Origin: Xiheimicrobium sp033763395
Lineage (GTDB): Bacteria; Myxococcota; Myxococcia; Myxococcales; Myxococcaceae
Reading direction: 5' to 3'
Assembly: GCA_033763395.1 (NCBI GenBank)
Contig: JANRKQ010000219.1
Location: 1 to 64,000, forward strand
Length of the DNA: 64,000 nt
Notes under the pieces: model-generated
What the model saw: the letters and a program-made list of their open reading frames with translations, nothing else
Database searches by the model: none
What the model was told of the DNA's origin: nothing
Shown here: positions 56,076-64,000 of the stretch, one piece after another
Layout of the letters: the number at the start of each line of letters is the position of its first letter
How positions within the stretch are numbered: the first letter of the stretch is position 1
Made by a program: the position numbers and the translations under genes

Positions 56076-57227
56076 TCACGCCAGCCCCTTCGCCTCGCGC
56101 TCCTTGATGAGGCGATCGAGCTCTTCGCGAATGATGGTCTCGGCGAGCTGGGGCACGACTTCCCAGGCGATCTTCTCGATGACCTCTTTCGACGCGGCAG
56201 AGAGTGCGGCGCGCAGCGCAGCCTCGCCCCCATCGGCGGGCTTGTCGTCGAGCGAGAGCGACTCGGTGGGCGCCTGCTGCGGCGGCGGGCGCATCGGCTG
56301 GCCGGGCATCGGCGGGCGGCCCTGCATCGGGCCTCCCGGGGGCGGCGCACCGAGGCCAAAGGGGTCGCGGCGCATCGGCTGCCCCGGCATCGGCTGACCA
56401 CCAGGCGGGCGCGGCAAGCCTCCCGGCATTCCCGGCGGCGGCATGCCCGGCCCCGGCATTCCCGGAGGACGCGCCATGCCCGGCGGCGGCATGCCCGGCC
56501 CCGGCATTCCTGGCGGACGCGCCATGCCCGGCGGCGGCATGCCCGGCATTCCCGGCGGGCGCATGCCCGGCTGCGTTCCCGGCGGAATGCCACCCGGAGG
56601 CCCCGGCGGACGCGGCATGCCCGGCCCCGGCACCCCTGGCGGACGCGGAATGCCCGGCTGCGTGCCCTGCGGAATGCCGCCCGGCATCCCCGGCCCGGGC
56701 GGACGCGGCATGCCCGGCCCCGGCCCCATCGGCGGACGCGCGATGCCCGGCTGGGTGCCCATCGGAATGCCCGTCGGCGGCGGCGCCACTGGCGGACGCG
56801 CCACGGGTGCAGCGCCCGTCGACACCGGAGACACGGTGCTGATGGGCGCCGCGCCGGGCGCCATGCCCACGAGGTTTCGCACGCGGTCCATGAAGCTCTG
56901 GCTGTCGAAGGGCTTGACGATGTGCGCGCTCGCGCCCGAGGCCCGCGCGCGGTTCTCGTCGAACGGCTCGAAGGTGCCCGCGAGCAGCAGCACCGGCGTG
57001 TGCGCCAGCGACGGGTCGGTGCGCACGGCCTGCGCCACGTCGTAGCCCGTCTTGCCCGGCATCATGCAGTCGGCGATGACGAGGTCGGGCCGCAGCTCGC
57101 GCGCCTTGTTGATGGCGTCGACGCCGTTGTCGACCATCGTGACGGTGAAGTCCTCGTGCGCGAACACCATGCCGATGGCTTTGCGCATGGTGATGGAATC
57201 GTCGGCGACCAGCACGCTCTTGGGCAT
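56076..57227 (-). CDS. romR: RomR-like polarity response regulator
   Basis: A 383-residue protein starting at ATG 57227. Residues 1-120 are a receiver domain with acidic pocket DD at 9-10, phospho-acceptor Asp53 in VIADCMMPGKTG, and conserved Lys in HIVKPFDSQ. Asp53 is also the site in Myxococcus RomR. A Pro/Gly/Met-rich linker follows (about 125-320), then a C-terminal amphipathic helix (AASKEVIEKIAWEVVPQLAE) ending in a charged tail. This three-part layout is RomR, the regulator that recruits MglA/MglB at the lagging pole and sets polarity of A-motility, downstream of Frz. It follows the AlkA-like gene at 110 bases and has its own terminator. The assignment rests on architecture and the C-terminal helix. 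Confidence 0.8.
   Translation of the reverse strand: MPKSVLVADDSITMRKAIGMVFAHEDFTVTMVDNGVDAINKARELRPDLVIADCMMPGKTGYDVAQAVRTDPSLAHTPVLLLAGTFEPFDENRARASGASAHIVKPFDSQSFMDRVRNLVGMAPGAAPISTVSPVSTGAAPVARPPVAPPPTGIPMGTQPGIARPPMGPGPGMPRPPGPGMPGGIPQGTQPGIPRPPGVPGPGMPRPPGPPGGIPPGTQPGMRPPGMPGMPPPGMARPPGMPGPGMPPPGMARPPGMPGPGMPPPGMPGGLPRPPGGQPMPGQPMRRDPFGLGAPPPGGPMQGRPPMPGQPMRPPPQQAPTESLSLDDKPADGGEAALRAALSAASKEVIEKIAWEVVPQLAETIIREELDRLIKEREAKGLA
56434..56560 (-). repeat. 48-base tandem repeat in the romR linker
   Basis: Two near-identical 48-base units (56434-56481, 56482-56529) and part of a third encode Pro-Gly-Met-rich residues of the RomR linker. Wider imperfect repeats continue to about 56760. Such repeats favour slippage and length variation. 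Confidence 0.7.
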
Positions 57228-57337
57228 CTTCGAAGCTCTTTCGTCGAACCGGGAAAAACCCCGGCGAAATGGCAACTTGAGTGTAGGTGGCCGCTGCCGT
57301 GTCGCCAAGAAAAGGACGCTCGGGCCCCCATGCTCGG

Positions 57338-58189
57338 TCAGCGGCGCCTCGGCGGCGTGGTGAGGCCCGCGGCGTAGAGCAGCCGCACCACGCGGAAACG
57401 GTGGCCCTCGAAGGGCGCGAGCAGCTCGAGCATGCGGGCGTCACTGCCGCGTGACTCGCGCGCGAGGGCAAAGCAGACGAGGTGCGGCAGGTTGACGTCT
57501 CCGGGCACCAGCGCGTCCGGGTCACCCAGGCCGAAGCCCCGCACCATGCCCATCGTCCACGGGCCGATGCCGGGCACCATCGACAGGCGGCGCACGACCT
57601 CGGCGGCGGGCGTCTCGATCGACAGGAAGGGGTGCTCCGCCTCGGTCTTCGAGAGCGCGCGCAGGGTTCGCGCCCGCTGCTCGTCGATGCCCAGCGCCCG
57701 CAGCTCGAAGGTGGGGAGGTCCCGCAGCGTGGGCGCCGAGGGAAAGACGGTGCCACCGGGGCCGAAACGTTCGGCGAGGCGCGCGAACTGCCCGCAGGCT
57801 TCTCCGAACGTCACCCGCTGTTGCAGCACCGCGCCGCACGCCACGTCGAAGAGCCACGGCATCGGCCAGAGCTTGAGCGCCAGAAACCGCTGGTGGAGCC
57901 GCGCGACCATCGGCTGCCTCGGCACGAAGCGCGCCGCGTCGTCTTCGTGGGCGGCCAGCCGCCGGTGCCACCCCGCGAGGAGGCCCTCAACGCCTGGCCC
58001 GCTCGCCTCGGCCCACACCCCCGCGTCACCCGTGTGACAGGTGACCTCGACGACCTCGCCGCTGCGCACGAAGCGCTTGCGGAAGGTCGCATCGGACGGG
58101 AACGACGCCGTGGGGTCGCTCCGGCCGAGCGCCTGCAACGCGAACGTGCGTCGAAGATCGACCGGCTGCGGGAAGAGCGGCACCGACAT
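57338..58189 (-). CDS. AlkA-type DNA-3-methyladenine glycosylase
   Basis: A 283-residue HhH-GPD DNA glycosylase. The helix-hairpin-helix with the Gly/Pro/Asp loop is LSMVPGIGPWTMGMVRGFG, followed by DALVPGDVNLPHLV, in which the Asp is the catalytic residue of AlkA. The N-terminal half includes DLRRTFALQALGRSDPTASF and LFDVACGAVLQQRVTFGEAC. It should excise alkylated purines from DNA to start base-excision repair. No ada or alkB is adjacent. It is divergent from the lipoprotein trio (90 bases) and precedes romR on the same strand. I do not assign a gene symbol because AlkA subfamilies are not separated by sequence inspection alone. Confidence 0.85.
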   Translation of the reverse strand: MSVPLFPQPVDLRRTFALQALGRSDPTASFPSDATFRKRFVRSGEVVEVTCHTGDAGVWAEASGPGVEGLLAGWHRRLAAHEDDAARFVPRQPMVARLHQRFLALKLWPMPWLFDVACGAVLQQRVTFGEACGQFARLAERFGPGGTVFPSAPTLRDLPTFELRALGIDEQRARTLRALSKTEAEHPFLSIETPAAEVVRRLSMVPGIGPWTMGMVRGFGLGDPDALVPGDVNLPHLVCFALARESRGSDARMLELLAPFEGHRFRVVRLLYAAGLTTPPRRR

Positions 58190-58280
58190 CGCTGCGCCTC
58201 GTAACGGCGTCGCTCACTATTGTCTGGAGTCCACGCGCGACCGCGCCGACACTCGTGTCTTCTTCGCGATGGGAGGGCGC

Positions 58281-58745
58281 ATGACACGACGTGCAGTCCC
58301 GGGGCTCGCGCTGCTGCTCGGCTTCAGCGCATGCACCGCCGTCAACTACACGGCGCTGCCGACCCAGCAGCAGCAGGGGCAGATCTTCATCACCGCGCAA
58401 GGGCTCTCCGAGCCCTACGAGAGCGTCGGCATCGTGCAGATCACCCGCCGCGGGGTGTTGGTGTTCGGCTTCGCCGATCCCGCGGGCACCGATCTCGCGA
58501 CGGCGGTGAACGAGGTCGAGGGGCAGATTCGCCGCGCCGGCGCCGACGGCCTCATCAACACGCGCGTGCAGCAGACGAACTACACCACGCTCGCGCGCAT
58601 CTTCGGCCTCATCTTCTTCTTCGCGCCCCTGCCCGCCGAGGTGACGATCACCGGCGAGCTCGTGCGCGTGCGCCGCGGCGCGGCTCCGGTGGCGCCGGGA
58701 ATGCCAGCCCCCGTCCCCGTGCCGGCCGGAGGGACGCCCCTGTGA
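58281..58745 (+). CDS. Small lipoprotein, first of a related trio
   Basis: A 154-residue lipoprotein starting at ATG 58281, preceded by a good ribosome site (GGGAGG). The signal peptide MTRRAVPGLALLLGFSAC has lipobox FSAC. The body has ESVGIVQITRRGVLVFGFAD, a repeated element of YbjQ-like folds, and ends with IFGLIFFFAPLPAEVTITGE, a hydrophobic segment also present in the third protein of the cluster. The Pro-rich C-terminal tail (PAPVPVPAGG) is unique. Function unknown; the 58742 start of the second gene overlaps its stop (GTGA). Confidence 0.72.
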   Translation: MTRRAVPGLALLLGFSACTAVNYTALPTQQQQGQIFITAQGLSEPYESVGIVQITRRGVLVFGFADPAGTDLATAVNEVEGQIRRAGADGLINTRVQQTNYTTLARIFGLIFFFAPLPAEVTITGELVRVRRGAAPVAPGMPAPVPVPAGGTPL

Positions 58746-59176
58746 GACTCGTCATCTTCCTGGTGACGCTCGCGCTGCTCTCGTCGTGCAACGCCGTGGT
58801 GCTGGGCGTTCGGCTCTCGAGCGTGCCGCAGACCGACAACACGATGTTCCTGTCGACGGGCACCTCTCCGCGGAAGTTCCGCACCCTGGGCTTCGTGCAG
58901 GTGCGCGGGTACGGGCAGGAGTGGGGCGGCTACGGCAACCTCGGCGACGCCCAGCTCGACGGCACCATTCACAACGCGCTCGCGAAAGAAGCGGCGCGCA
59001 TGGGCGGCCAGGGCGTCATCAACATCGAGTTCCTCGACGAGAACCCGTCGACCGACGTGGAGAAGGCGCAGCGCGCCTACAACACCGTCGCCTCGACGCT
59101 CTCGGGCAGCCCGCAGATCGAGACCAAGGATCGCTACGTCACCGTCACCGGCGAAGTCATCGTCTTCCTGGAGTAA
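58742..59176 (+). CDS. Small lipoprotein, second of a related trio
   Basis: A 144-residue lipoprotein from GTG 58742, which overlaps the previous stop by four bases. Signal peptide RLVIFLVTLALLSSC, lipobox LSSC. It shares the RTLGFVQVRGYGQ strand and the KEAARMGGQGVINIEFLDEN helix-strand pattern with its neighbours but lacks the hydrophobic FFFAPLP segment and ends YVTVTGEVIVFLE. Function unknown. Confidence 0.72.
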   Translation: MRLVIFLVTLALLSSCNAVVLGVRLSSVPQTDNTMFLSTGTSPRKFRTLGFVQVRGYGQEWGGYGNLGDAQLDGTIHNALAKEAARMGGQGVINIEFLDENPSTDVEKAQRAYNTVASTLSGSPQIETKDRYVTVTGEVIVFLE

Positions 59177-59182
59177 CCACCC

Positions 59183-59587
59183 ATGCGAACCACCCTGCTC
59201 TGTCTCGCCTTCGCCGCGCTCTCGGGTTGCACCGTGGTGCACTCGGTCAGCTTGCCGGCCGTGCCCGGCCAACCCGGCCAGGACATCTTCGTCACCGCGG
59301 GTGACATCGCGACGCCGCACGAGGTGCTCGGCCTCGTCCAGGTGCACCGCGCCGGCGTGCTGCTGTTCGGGAACATCGACGTCATCGGCACCGACCTCGA
59401 GTCCGGCTTCAAGGAGACGCTCATTCCCGAGGTGAAGAAGCTCGGCGGCGACGGTGTGGTGCGCGTGCGCTACCACATGACGCAGTACACGCCCTGGGCC
59501 CGCGTGCTGGGCGTGCTGTTCTTCTTCGCCCCGCTGCCCTCGCAGGTGACCATCACCGGCCAGGTGGTGAAGCTGAAAGCTGGCTAA
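59183..59587 (+). CDS. Small lipoprotein, third of a related trio
   Basis: A 134-residue lipoprotein; signal peptide MRTTLLCLAFAALSGC, lipobox LSGC. Its body, DIATPHEVLGLVQVHRAGVL and FGNIDVIGTDLESGFKETLI, then PEVKKLGGDGVVRVRYHM, recalls the YbjQ/DUF74 fold, and its end (VLFFFAPLPSQVTITGQ) matches the first lipoprotein. The three genes look like duplicates that diverged. The stop overlaps that of the convergent transporter-like gene by four bases. Function unknown. Confidence 0.74.
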   Translation: MRTTLLCLAFAALSGCTVVHSVSLPAVPGQPGQDIFVTAGDIATPHEVLGLVQVHRAGVLLFGNIDVIGTDLESGFKETLIPEVKKLGGDGVVRVRYHMTQYTPWARVLGVLFFFAPLPSQVTITGQVVKLKAG

Positions 59588-60579
59588 CGGCGCCGCTTCT
59601 CGAGCATCGGCGTGACGCTCAGCACGAGGATCGCCAGCACCACCAGCCCGGCGCCGACCGCCTCGGCCGTCTCGAGCGGTTTCCCCAGCGCGAGCGCCGC
59701 CATGCCCACGGTGGCCACCACGCCCGCGAGCACGCTCGAGGCCCGATTGACTGGCACCGAGAACGAGTTCTCGCGCGCGTCGAGCAGCACGAGCGCTCCG
59801 AAGATGCCGGTGGCTTGAGACAACACGCCGATCACCAGCGCCCAGCCCAGCTGTGCCGAGAAGGGCACCTCGACGAAGCCGCGACGGAACTCCGCCAGCC
59901 CGCCCTCTCCGATGAGGGCGAAGCAGGCCAGCGCCAGCAGCGCCGCCGGCGTCGAGACGAGCTGCTCTTCGACGAAGTAGCGCTTCGTCACCGACGGGTC
60001 GTCGCTCTTCGCCAGCCGGCTCATGAAGCGCAGCCGCACGAAGTACGCCCCGAGGTAGAGCACCACGTCGACCAGCGCGAGGAGCGACACCCGCAGCTCG
60101 GCCCGCCCCAGCGTCGCCACGGCCAGCGACGACAGCGTCAGGCCCAGCGCCACCCACGAGTACCAGCGCACGCGCCGGCCCGAGAGCAGATCGACCAGCG
60201 GCGCCATCAACAGCACACCGCCGCGCATCAACAGCATCATGAAGACGATCGAGACGCCTTCGAACGTGTACGCGAGCGTCGTGGTGGTGAGAATCGTCGC
60301 GCCGCACAGCCCTGACAGCGCCGTCCACCGCGTCGGGGTGGGCACCGAGAACCGCCCCACCTGCCGCCGTGAGGCGAAGCGCCACCAGCCGGTCGAGAAG
60401 ATGAACACCAGCATCGCCACCAGACTCGCGCTCGTCGACACCGGCAGAATCGCGTTGCCCGAGACCCGCTCGCCCAGCGCGCCGTCGCTCAAGGCCTTCG
60501 TCAGCGCGCTGTAGGGGGCGTAGGCGGCGAAGTAGCCGAACGCCCACCACCAGATGCTCGGCCCTGCCCCGGCGCTCAC
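59584..60579 (-). CDS. EamA/drug-metabolite-transporter-like membrane protein
   Basis: A 331-residue protein with about ten hydrophobic segments in the two-fold arrangement of EamA/DMT transporters (WWWAFGYFAAYAPYSALTKAL, TLAYTFEGVSIVFMMLLMRGGV, VPVNRASSVLAGVVATVGMAA). GTG 60579 is chosen because it leads directly into the first helix; the open frame continues upstream but is Arg-rich. A metabolite or drug efflux role is usual, the substrate unknown. It lies 46 bases downstream of the transketolase gene on the same strand, which may be one transcript, and converges on the lipoprotein trio. Confidence 0.72.
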   Translation of the reverse strand: MSAGAGPSIWWWAFGYFAAYAPYSALTKALSDGALGERVSGNAILPVSTSASLVAMLVFIFSTGWWRFASRRQVGRFSVPTPTRWTALSGLCGATILTTTTLAYTFEGVSIVFMMLLMRGGVLLMAPLVDLLSGRRVRWYSWVALGLTLSSLAVATLGRAELRVSLLALVDVVLYLGAYFVRLRFMSRLAKSDDPSVTKRYFVEEQLVSTPAALLALACFALIGEGGLAEFRRGFVEVPFSAQLGWALVIGVLSQATGIFGALVLLDARENSFSVPVNRASSVLAGVVATVGMAALALGKPLETAEAVGAGLVVLAILVLSVTPMLEKRRR

Positions 60580-60625
60580 GCGGCCAGCACGGACCGTCGT
60601 GACACAGGTGTCACATTCGTTGGGC

Positions 60626-62635
60626 TCACACGAGCGACTTCGCGGCCGCCACCACCTTCGCCACCGTGAGGCCGTACTGCTCGAAGAGCACCTTGTCGGG
60701 GGCCGAGGCCCCGTAGCCGTCGACGCCGATGGTGACGCCGCGGTCGCCGACATAGCGCTCCCAGCCCAACGTCACGCCCGCTTCGACCGACACGCGCGCC
60801 GTCACGTCCTTCGGGAGCACCTGGGCCTGGTAGTCCTTCGGCTGCGCGCGGAAGCGCTCGAGGCACGGCATCGACACGACGCGGGTGGGAAGGCCGGCCT
60901 TCTCGAGCTCCTCGCGCGCCTTGACGCACAGCTGCAGCTCACTGCCGGTGCCGAGCAGAAGCACCTTCGGTGTTCCGCCGCTCGCCTCCACCAGGACGTA
61001 CCCGCCACGGTGCAGACCCGACGCCGGCGCGAACGTGGAGCGATCGAACACGGGGATCTTCTGCCGCGTCAGGACCAGCCCGGTGGGGCCCTCCTTCCGC
61101 TCGAGCGCGTAGACCCACGCTTCGGCGGCCTCGGCGGCGTCTCCGGGGCGAACGACGTGCAGGTTGGGCATCGCCCGCAGCGCCGCGAGGTGCTCGACCG
61201 GCTGGTGCGTCGGGCCGTCTTCTCCCAGGCCGATGGAGTCGTGCGTCCACACGTGCACGACGGGCAGGTGGTTCATCGCCGCCAGGCGCACCGACGGGCG
61301 CATGTAGTCGCTGAAGCAGAAGAAGGTGGCGGTGAAGGGCCGAACGCCGCCGTGGTACGCCAGGCCGTTGGCGATGGCCGCCATCGCGTGCTCGCGGACC
61401 CCGAAGTGAATGTTGCGGCCGGCGCCGGTCTGCCCGTCGAAGCTGCCGCCGTCCTTCAGCACGGTCTTCGTCGAGCCGCCGAGATCGGCGTCTCCACCCA
61501 GCAGCTCGGGCACCTTGAGCGCCAGGGCGTTGAGCGCCTGACCGGCCGCGGTGCGCGTCTCGACGCCCGTCCCCGCCGCGAAGGTGGGCAGGCCGTCCCT
61601 GAAGCCCTGGGGCAGCTCGCCCTTCATCACCCGCTCAAACTCGCGCGCCAGCTCGGGGAACGCCTTCGCGTACGCGTCGAACGACGCCTTCCAGGTGGCC
61701 TGCGCCTTCTTGCCGGCCTCGACCGCCTCGAGGAACTTCGCGCGCGCCGCGTCGGGCACCCACAACGACTTCTCGGGATCCCACCCGAGGGCCTTCTTGG
61801 TGAGCGCGATCTCGTCCTTGCCGAGCGGGCTGCCGTGCGACGACGACTTGCCGGCCTTGTTGGGCGAGCCGAAGCCGATGGTCGTCTTCACGACGATCAG
61901 CGTGGGCTTGCCCGTCTCAGCCTTCGCCGCGCGAATCGCGGAGTCGATCGCGTCGAGATCGCCGTTGCCGTCAGCCACGTGCAGCACCTGCCAGCCCCAC
62001 GACTCGTAGCGCTTGCCGACGTCTTCGGTGAACGACAGCTTCGCGGGCCCGTCGAGCGTCACGTCGTTCGAGTCGTACAGGCAGATGAGCTTGCCGAGCT
62101 TCAGGTGGCCGGCGAGCGAGGCGGCCTCCATCGCCACGCCCTCCATCACGTCACCGTCGCCGACGAGGCAGTAGGTGAAGTGATCGACGATTGCGTGACC
62201 GGGCTTGTTGAAGCGGGCCGCGAGCGCGCGCTCGGCCATCGCCATGCCGACGGCGTTCGCGTGACCCTGCCCCAGCGGACCGGTCGTGGCCTCGACGCCG
62301 GGCGTCAGGCCGTACTCGGGGTGACCGGGCGTCTTCGAGCCCCACTGCCGGAAGTTCAGCACCTCGTCCCACGAGAGCGGGTAGCCGTGCAGGTGGAGCA
62401 GCCCGTAGAGCAGCATCGAGCCGTGGCCCGCCGAGAGGACGAAGCGGTCGCGGTCGGCCCACGAGGGATCGGCCGGCGCGTGCTTGAGGTGCCGGTTCCA
62501 CAGCACCCAGGCCATGGGCGCGGCGCCGAGGGGAAGCCCCGGGTGGCCCGAGTCGGCCTTCTGGACGACGTCGATGGCGAGGGTGCGCAGCGTGTTGATG
62601 CAGAGGAGATCGAGCTCGCGGGCAGAGGTCGTCAT
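60626..62635 (-). CDS. tkt: Transketolase
   Basis: A 669-residue enzyme of the usual length, starting at ATG 62635 (MTTSARELDLLCINTLRTLA). The thiamine diphosphate motif GDGDVMEGVAMEAASLAG is present, with the metal ligand region DSNDVTLDG, the catalytic histidine neighbourhoods (SGHPGLPLGAAPM, DSIGLGEDGPTHQPVEHLAA) and the C-terminal domain (VLLLGTGSELQLCVKAREEL). It transfers two-carbon units in the non-oxidative pentose phosphate pathway. It is 194 bases after the CpaF-type gene, with no terminator seen between, and precedes the transporter-like gene. Confidence 0.96.
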   Translation of the reverse strand: MTTSARELDLLCINTLRTLAIDVVQKADSGHPGLPLGAAPMAWVLWNRHLKHAPADPSWADRDRFVLSAGHGSMLLYGLLHLHGYPLSWDEVLNFRQWGSKTPGHPEYGLTPGVEATTGPLGQGHANAVGMAMAERALAARFNKPGHAIVDHFTYCLVGDGDVMEGVAMEAASLAGHLKLGKLICLYDSNDVTLDGPAKLSFTEDVGKRYESWGWQVLHVADGNGDLDAIDSAIRAAKAETGKPTLIVVKTTIGFGSPNKAGKSSSHGSPLGKDEIALTKKALGWDPEKSLWVPDAARAKFLEAVEAGKKAQATWKASFDAYAKAFPELAREFERVMKGELPQGFRDGLPTFAAGTGVETRTAAGQALNALALKVPELLGGDADLGGSTKTVLKDGGSFDGQTGAGRNIHFGVREHAMAAIANGLAYHGGVRPFTATFFCFSDYMRPSVRLAAMNHLPVVHVWTHDSIGLGEDGPTHQPVEHLAALRAMPNLHVVRPGDAAEAAEAWVYALERKEGPTGLVLTRQKIPVFDRSTFAPASGLHRGGYVLVEASGGTPKVLLLGTGSELQLCVKAREELEKAGLPTRVVSMPCLERFRAQPKDYQAQVLPKDVTARVSVEAGVTLGWERYVGDRGVTIGVDGYGASAPDKVLFEQYGLTVAKVVAAAKSLV

Positions 62636-62829
62636 GGAGCGGCGAGTTAGCAGGGGCGCACGCTCAAGTCGCGCGCCGTCAGCCGGGGCGAACGCCGCTG
62701 GCGATTCCGCTGCCCAGGAGCCCCCCCCTGCGAGCCTGACCGTGACACGCTCAACCCTCCGCCAACGGCCTCGAGTGAACGCGCCTGGCACCAGCCGGAG
62801 CGTGAACGTCTCGGGCCAGCCCTCTGCGC

Positions 62830-64000
62830 TCAGCGCTTGGGCGGAATCGCGCGGTGCGGAGCCGACGGAGGCCGGGCGGTGGCCCCCTGGGGGCGCGCAG
62901 GCGGTGCGGCTCCGGGTGGCCGACGATTGGCGGGCGGCTGCGGGTACGCCTTGATGTTGGTGCCGTCTCCGTCACCGGCTCCCTCGGCCATGAGGGCTTC
63001 GTCAACCTCGACGGACTCCTCGGGCTCGGCGGCGGGCTCTTCTTCACCCGTCTCGGAGGCGGCCGGCTTCTTCGCGAGCAGCGGGTTGCGGGTCGGCGGC
63101 GGCGTGGCGTCGTCTCGCGCGGCAGGTCGGGCTGGCGCCGCGGTCTGTGACGGCCGGGCTGGGGGCGCCGCGGCTGGCTTCGGACCTGCCGGCACCTGCA
63201 CGCTGGGGCCCTTCGCCGCCTGACCTGAAGCCTTCTTCCGCGCGTCCTCCTGCAGCTTCTCTTCGAAGGCCCGGTACTGCTCGGCGTACTCGTCGGGATC
63301 CGGCAGGTGCTTCTCGCGGTGCTTGAGCGAGGGGGCCCAGTGGGTGGTGACGTTCTCTCCCACGCCGTGCACGAGCGGCGGTGGCGGCAGGCCGTAGGTG
63401 GCGGGATCGAAGAAGGCCTCGTCGAGATCGGTGAAGCCGTACGCGCGGGCCTTCATGAGGAACGTCGGCAGAATGCCCGTGGGCGCGTGGTACCCGAGCA
63501 CGTTGCCCTGCTCGTCCTTGGTGACCGGCGTGTAGAGCCACAAGTCCTGCGTGCGGTAGTCGCCCTTCTCGTTGAGCGGCAGCACCTCGCTGATGGCGAT
63601 CGTCTTGCGCGAGCCGTCCTGCAGGCGCTCGCAGCACACGACGAAGTTGATCGCCGCGGCCACCTGCGCGCGCACGGCCACCATCGGCAATTCGACGGAA
63701 CTCATGAGGCACAACGACTCGATGCGGCGCAGCGACTCGGTGGGTGTGTTGGCGTGCGTGGTGGCCATCGAGCCGCCGTGGCCCGTGTTCATCGCCTGCA
63801 TGAGGTCGAACGCCTCGCCGCCGCGCACCTCGCCGACGATGATGCGGTCAGGCCGGAGCCGCAGCGCCGAGTGGAGCAGGTGCCCCATGTTCACCTCGCC
63901 CTTGCCAAACTTGTCCGGCGGGCGCGACTCGAAGGGCACGAGGTGTTCCTGGTTGAGCTGCAGCTCGGCCGAGTCTTCGATGGTGAGAATGCGCTCGTCG
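62830..64000 (-). CDS. cpaF: CpaF/TadA-type secretion ATPase, C-terminal part
   Basis: The gene enters from the right edge and lacks its N-terminal region. Present are ILTIEDSAELQLNQEHLVPF, the Walker B and GSPII-type motifs LRPDRIIVGEVRGGEAFDLM, and the histidine box NTGHGGSMATTHANTPTESL, as in CpaF/TadA ATPases that power Tad pilus or type IVc/type II-like secretion. After the catalytic core there is a ~200-residue acidic and Pro/Ala-rich C-terminal extension (AAPPARPSQTAAPARPAARD), absent from most CpaF proteins. In myxobacteria, Tad-like systems are used in contact-dependent killing, which is one possible role. Other Tad genes would be expected to the right of the window. Confidence 0.88.
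   Translation of the reverse strand, partial: DERILTIEDSAELQLNQEHLVPFESRPPDKFGKGEVNMGHLLHSALRLRPDRIIVGEVRGGEAFDLMQAMNTGHGGSMATTHANTPTESLRRIESLCLMSSVELPMVAVRAQVAAAINFVVCCERLQDGSRKTIAISEVLPLNEKGDYRTQDLWLYTPVTKDEQGNVLGYHAPTGILPTFLMKARAYGFTDLDEAFFDPATYGLPPPPLVHGVGENVTTHWAPSLKHREKHLPDPDEYAEQYRAFEEKLQEDARKKASGQAAKGPSVQVPAGPKPAAAPPARPSQTAAPARPAARDDATPPPTRNPLLAKKPAASETGEEEPAAEPEESVEVDEALMAEGAGDGDGTNIKAYPQPPANRRPPGAAPPARPQGATARPPSAPHRAIPPKR

Noticed and set aside
56204..57045. Proline-rich frames opposite and across the romR linker
   Set aside because: They mirror the GC-rich 48-base repeats; the receiver domain and C-terminal helix fix romR as the real frame.
62636..62829. Terminator or small gene between the CpaF-type gene and tkt
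   Set aside because: No stem with a T-run and no coherent reading frame was found.

Overview
The window is high-GC, densely coded DNA from a gliding myxobacterium (Myxococcota, probably the Myxococcus/Archangium/Corallococcus side of the order). The main evidence is a nearly complete block of adventurous (A-)gliding motility genes in the order gltD-gltE-gltF-gltG-gltH-gltI-gltJ, plus a RomR-type polarity regulator elsewhere in the window. Other lineage-typical traits are many small lipoproteins, proline-rich linkers, Cys-rich lipoproteins and TPR proteins. Species cannot be named from the sequence alone.

Region by region. 1-24.2 kb, minus strand: the Glt block. Read in the direction of transcription it holds two giant or large TPR proteins (GltD, GltI), a TPR lipoprotein (GltE), two 85-residue paralogues (GltF-like), the FHA/TonB protein GltG, a small unknown protein, the beta-barrel GltH, an unknown RGG/TPR protein, and GltJ, which is cut by the left edge. 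24.4-28.8 kb, minus strand: an envelope cassette with an LPP20/FlgP-like protein, a FlgT-like protein, a PEGA-like lipoprotein, a FecR-domain protein, an unknown exported protein and, just upstream, a PilZ protein. 28.9-37.4 kb: an HELGH metallopeptidase and, divergently, a TolB_N-like protein with an apparent frameshift, a Cys-rich lipoprotein and a lipoprotein with seven tandem repeats. 37.4-39.7 kb: SbtA plus a PII-like partner, tRNA-Val and tRNA-Asp with a promoter and terminator, and an IS5-type transposase scrap. 39.7-45.6 kb, minus strand: an imelysin-DUF4856-HTTM-TonB receptor operon, probably linked to iron or another metal. 45.8-51.8 kb, plus strand: a uracil-catabolism (URC) operon of mmsA, urc1, urc4, upp, udk and a frameshifted DUF2071 gene. 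51.9-57.2 kb: nadC, a valS with an unusual histone-H1-like tail, and romR. 57.3-64 kb: an AlkA-type glycosylase, three related small lipoproteins, a drug/metabolite-transporter-like protein, transketolase and a CpaF-type secretion ATPase cut by the right edge.

How it fits together. The Glt proteins form the trans-envelope gliding machine and RomR sets its polarity in the cell. The cassette next to gltD contains relatives of the Vibrio flagellar outer-membrane disk proteins FlgP and FlgT although no flagellar gene is present; it is the best candidate here for an undescribed accessory of the gliding apparatus. Two genes (near 31.74 kb and 51.10 kb) each look one G short, which points to sequencing error or real gene decay. 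No CRISPR array, rRNA, prophage or intact insertion sequence was seen.
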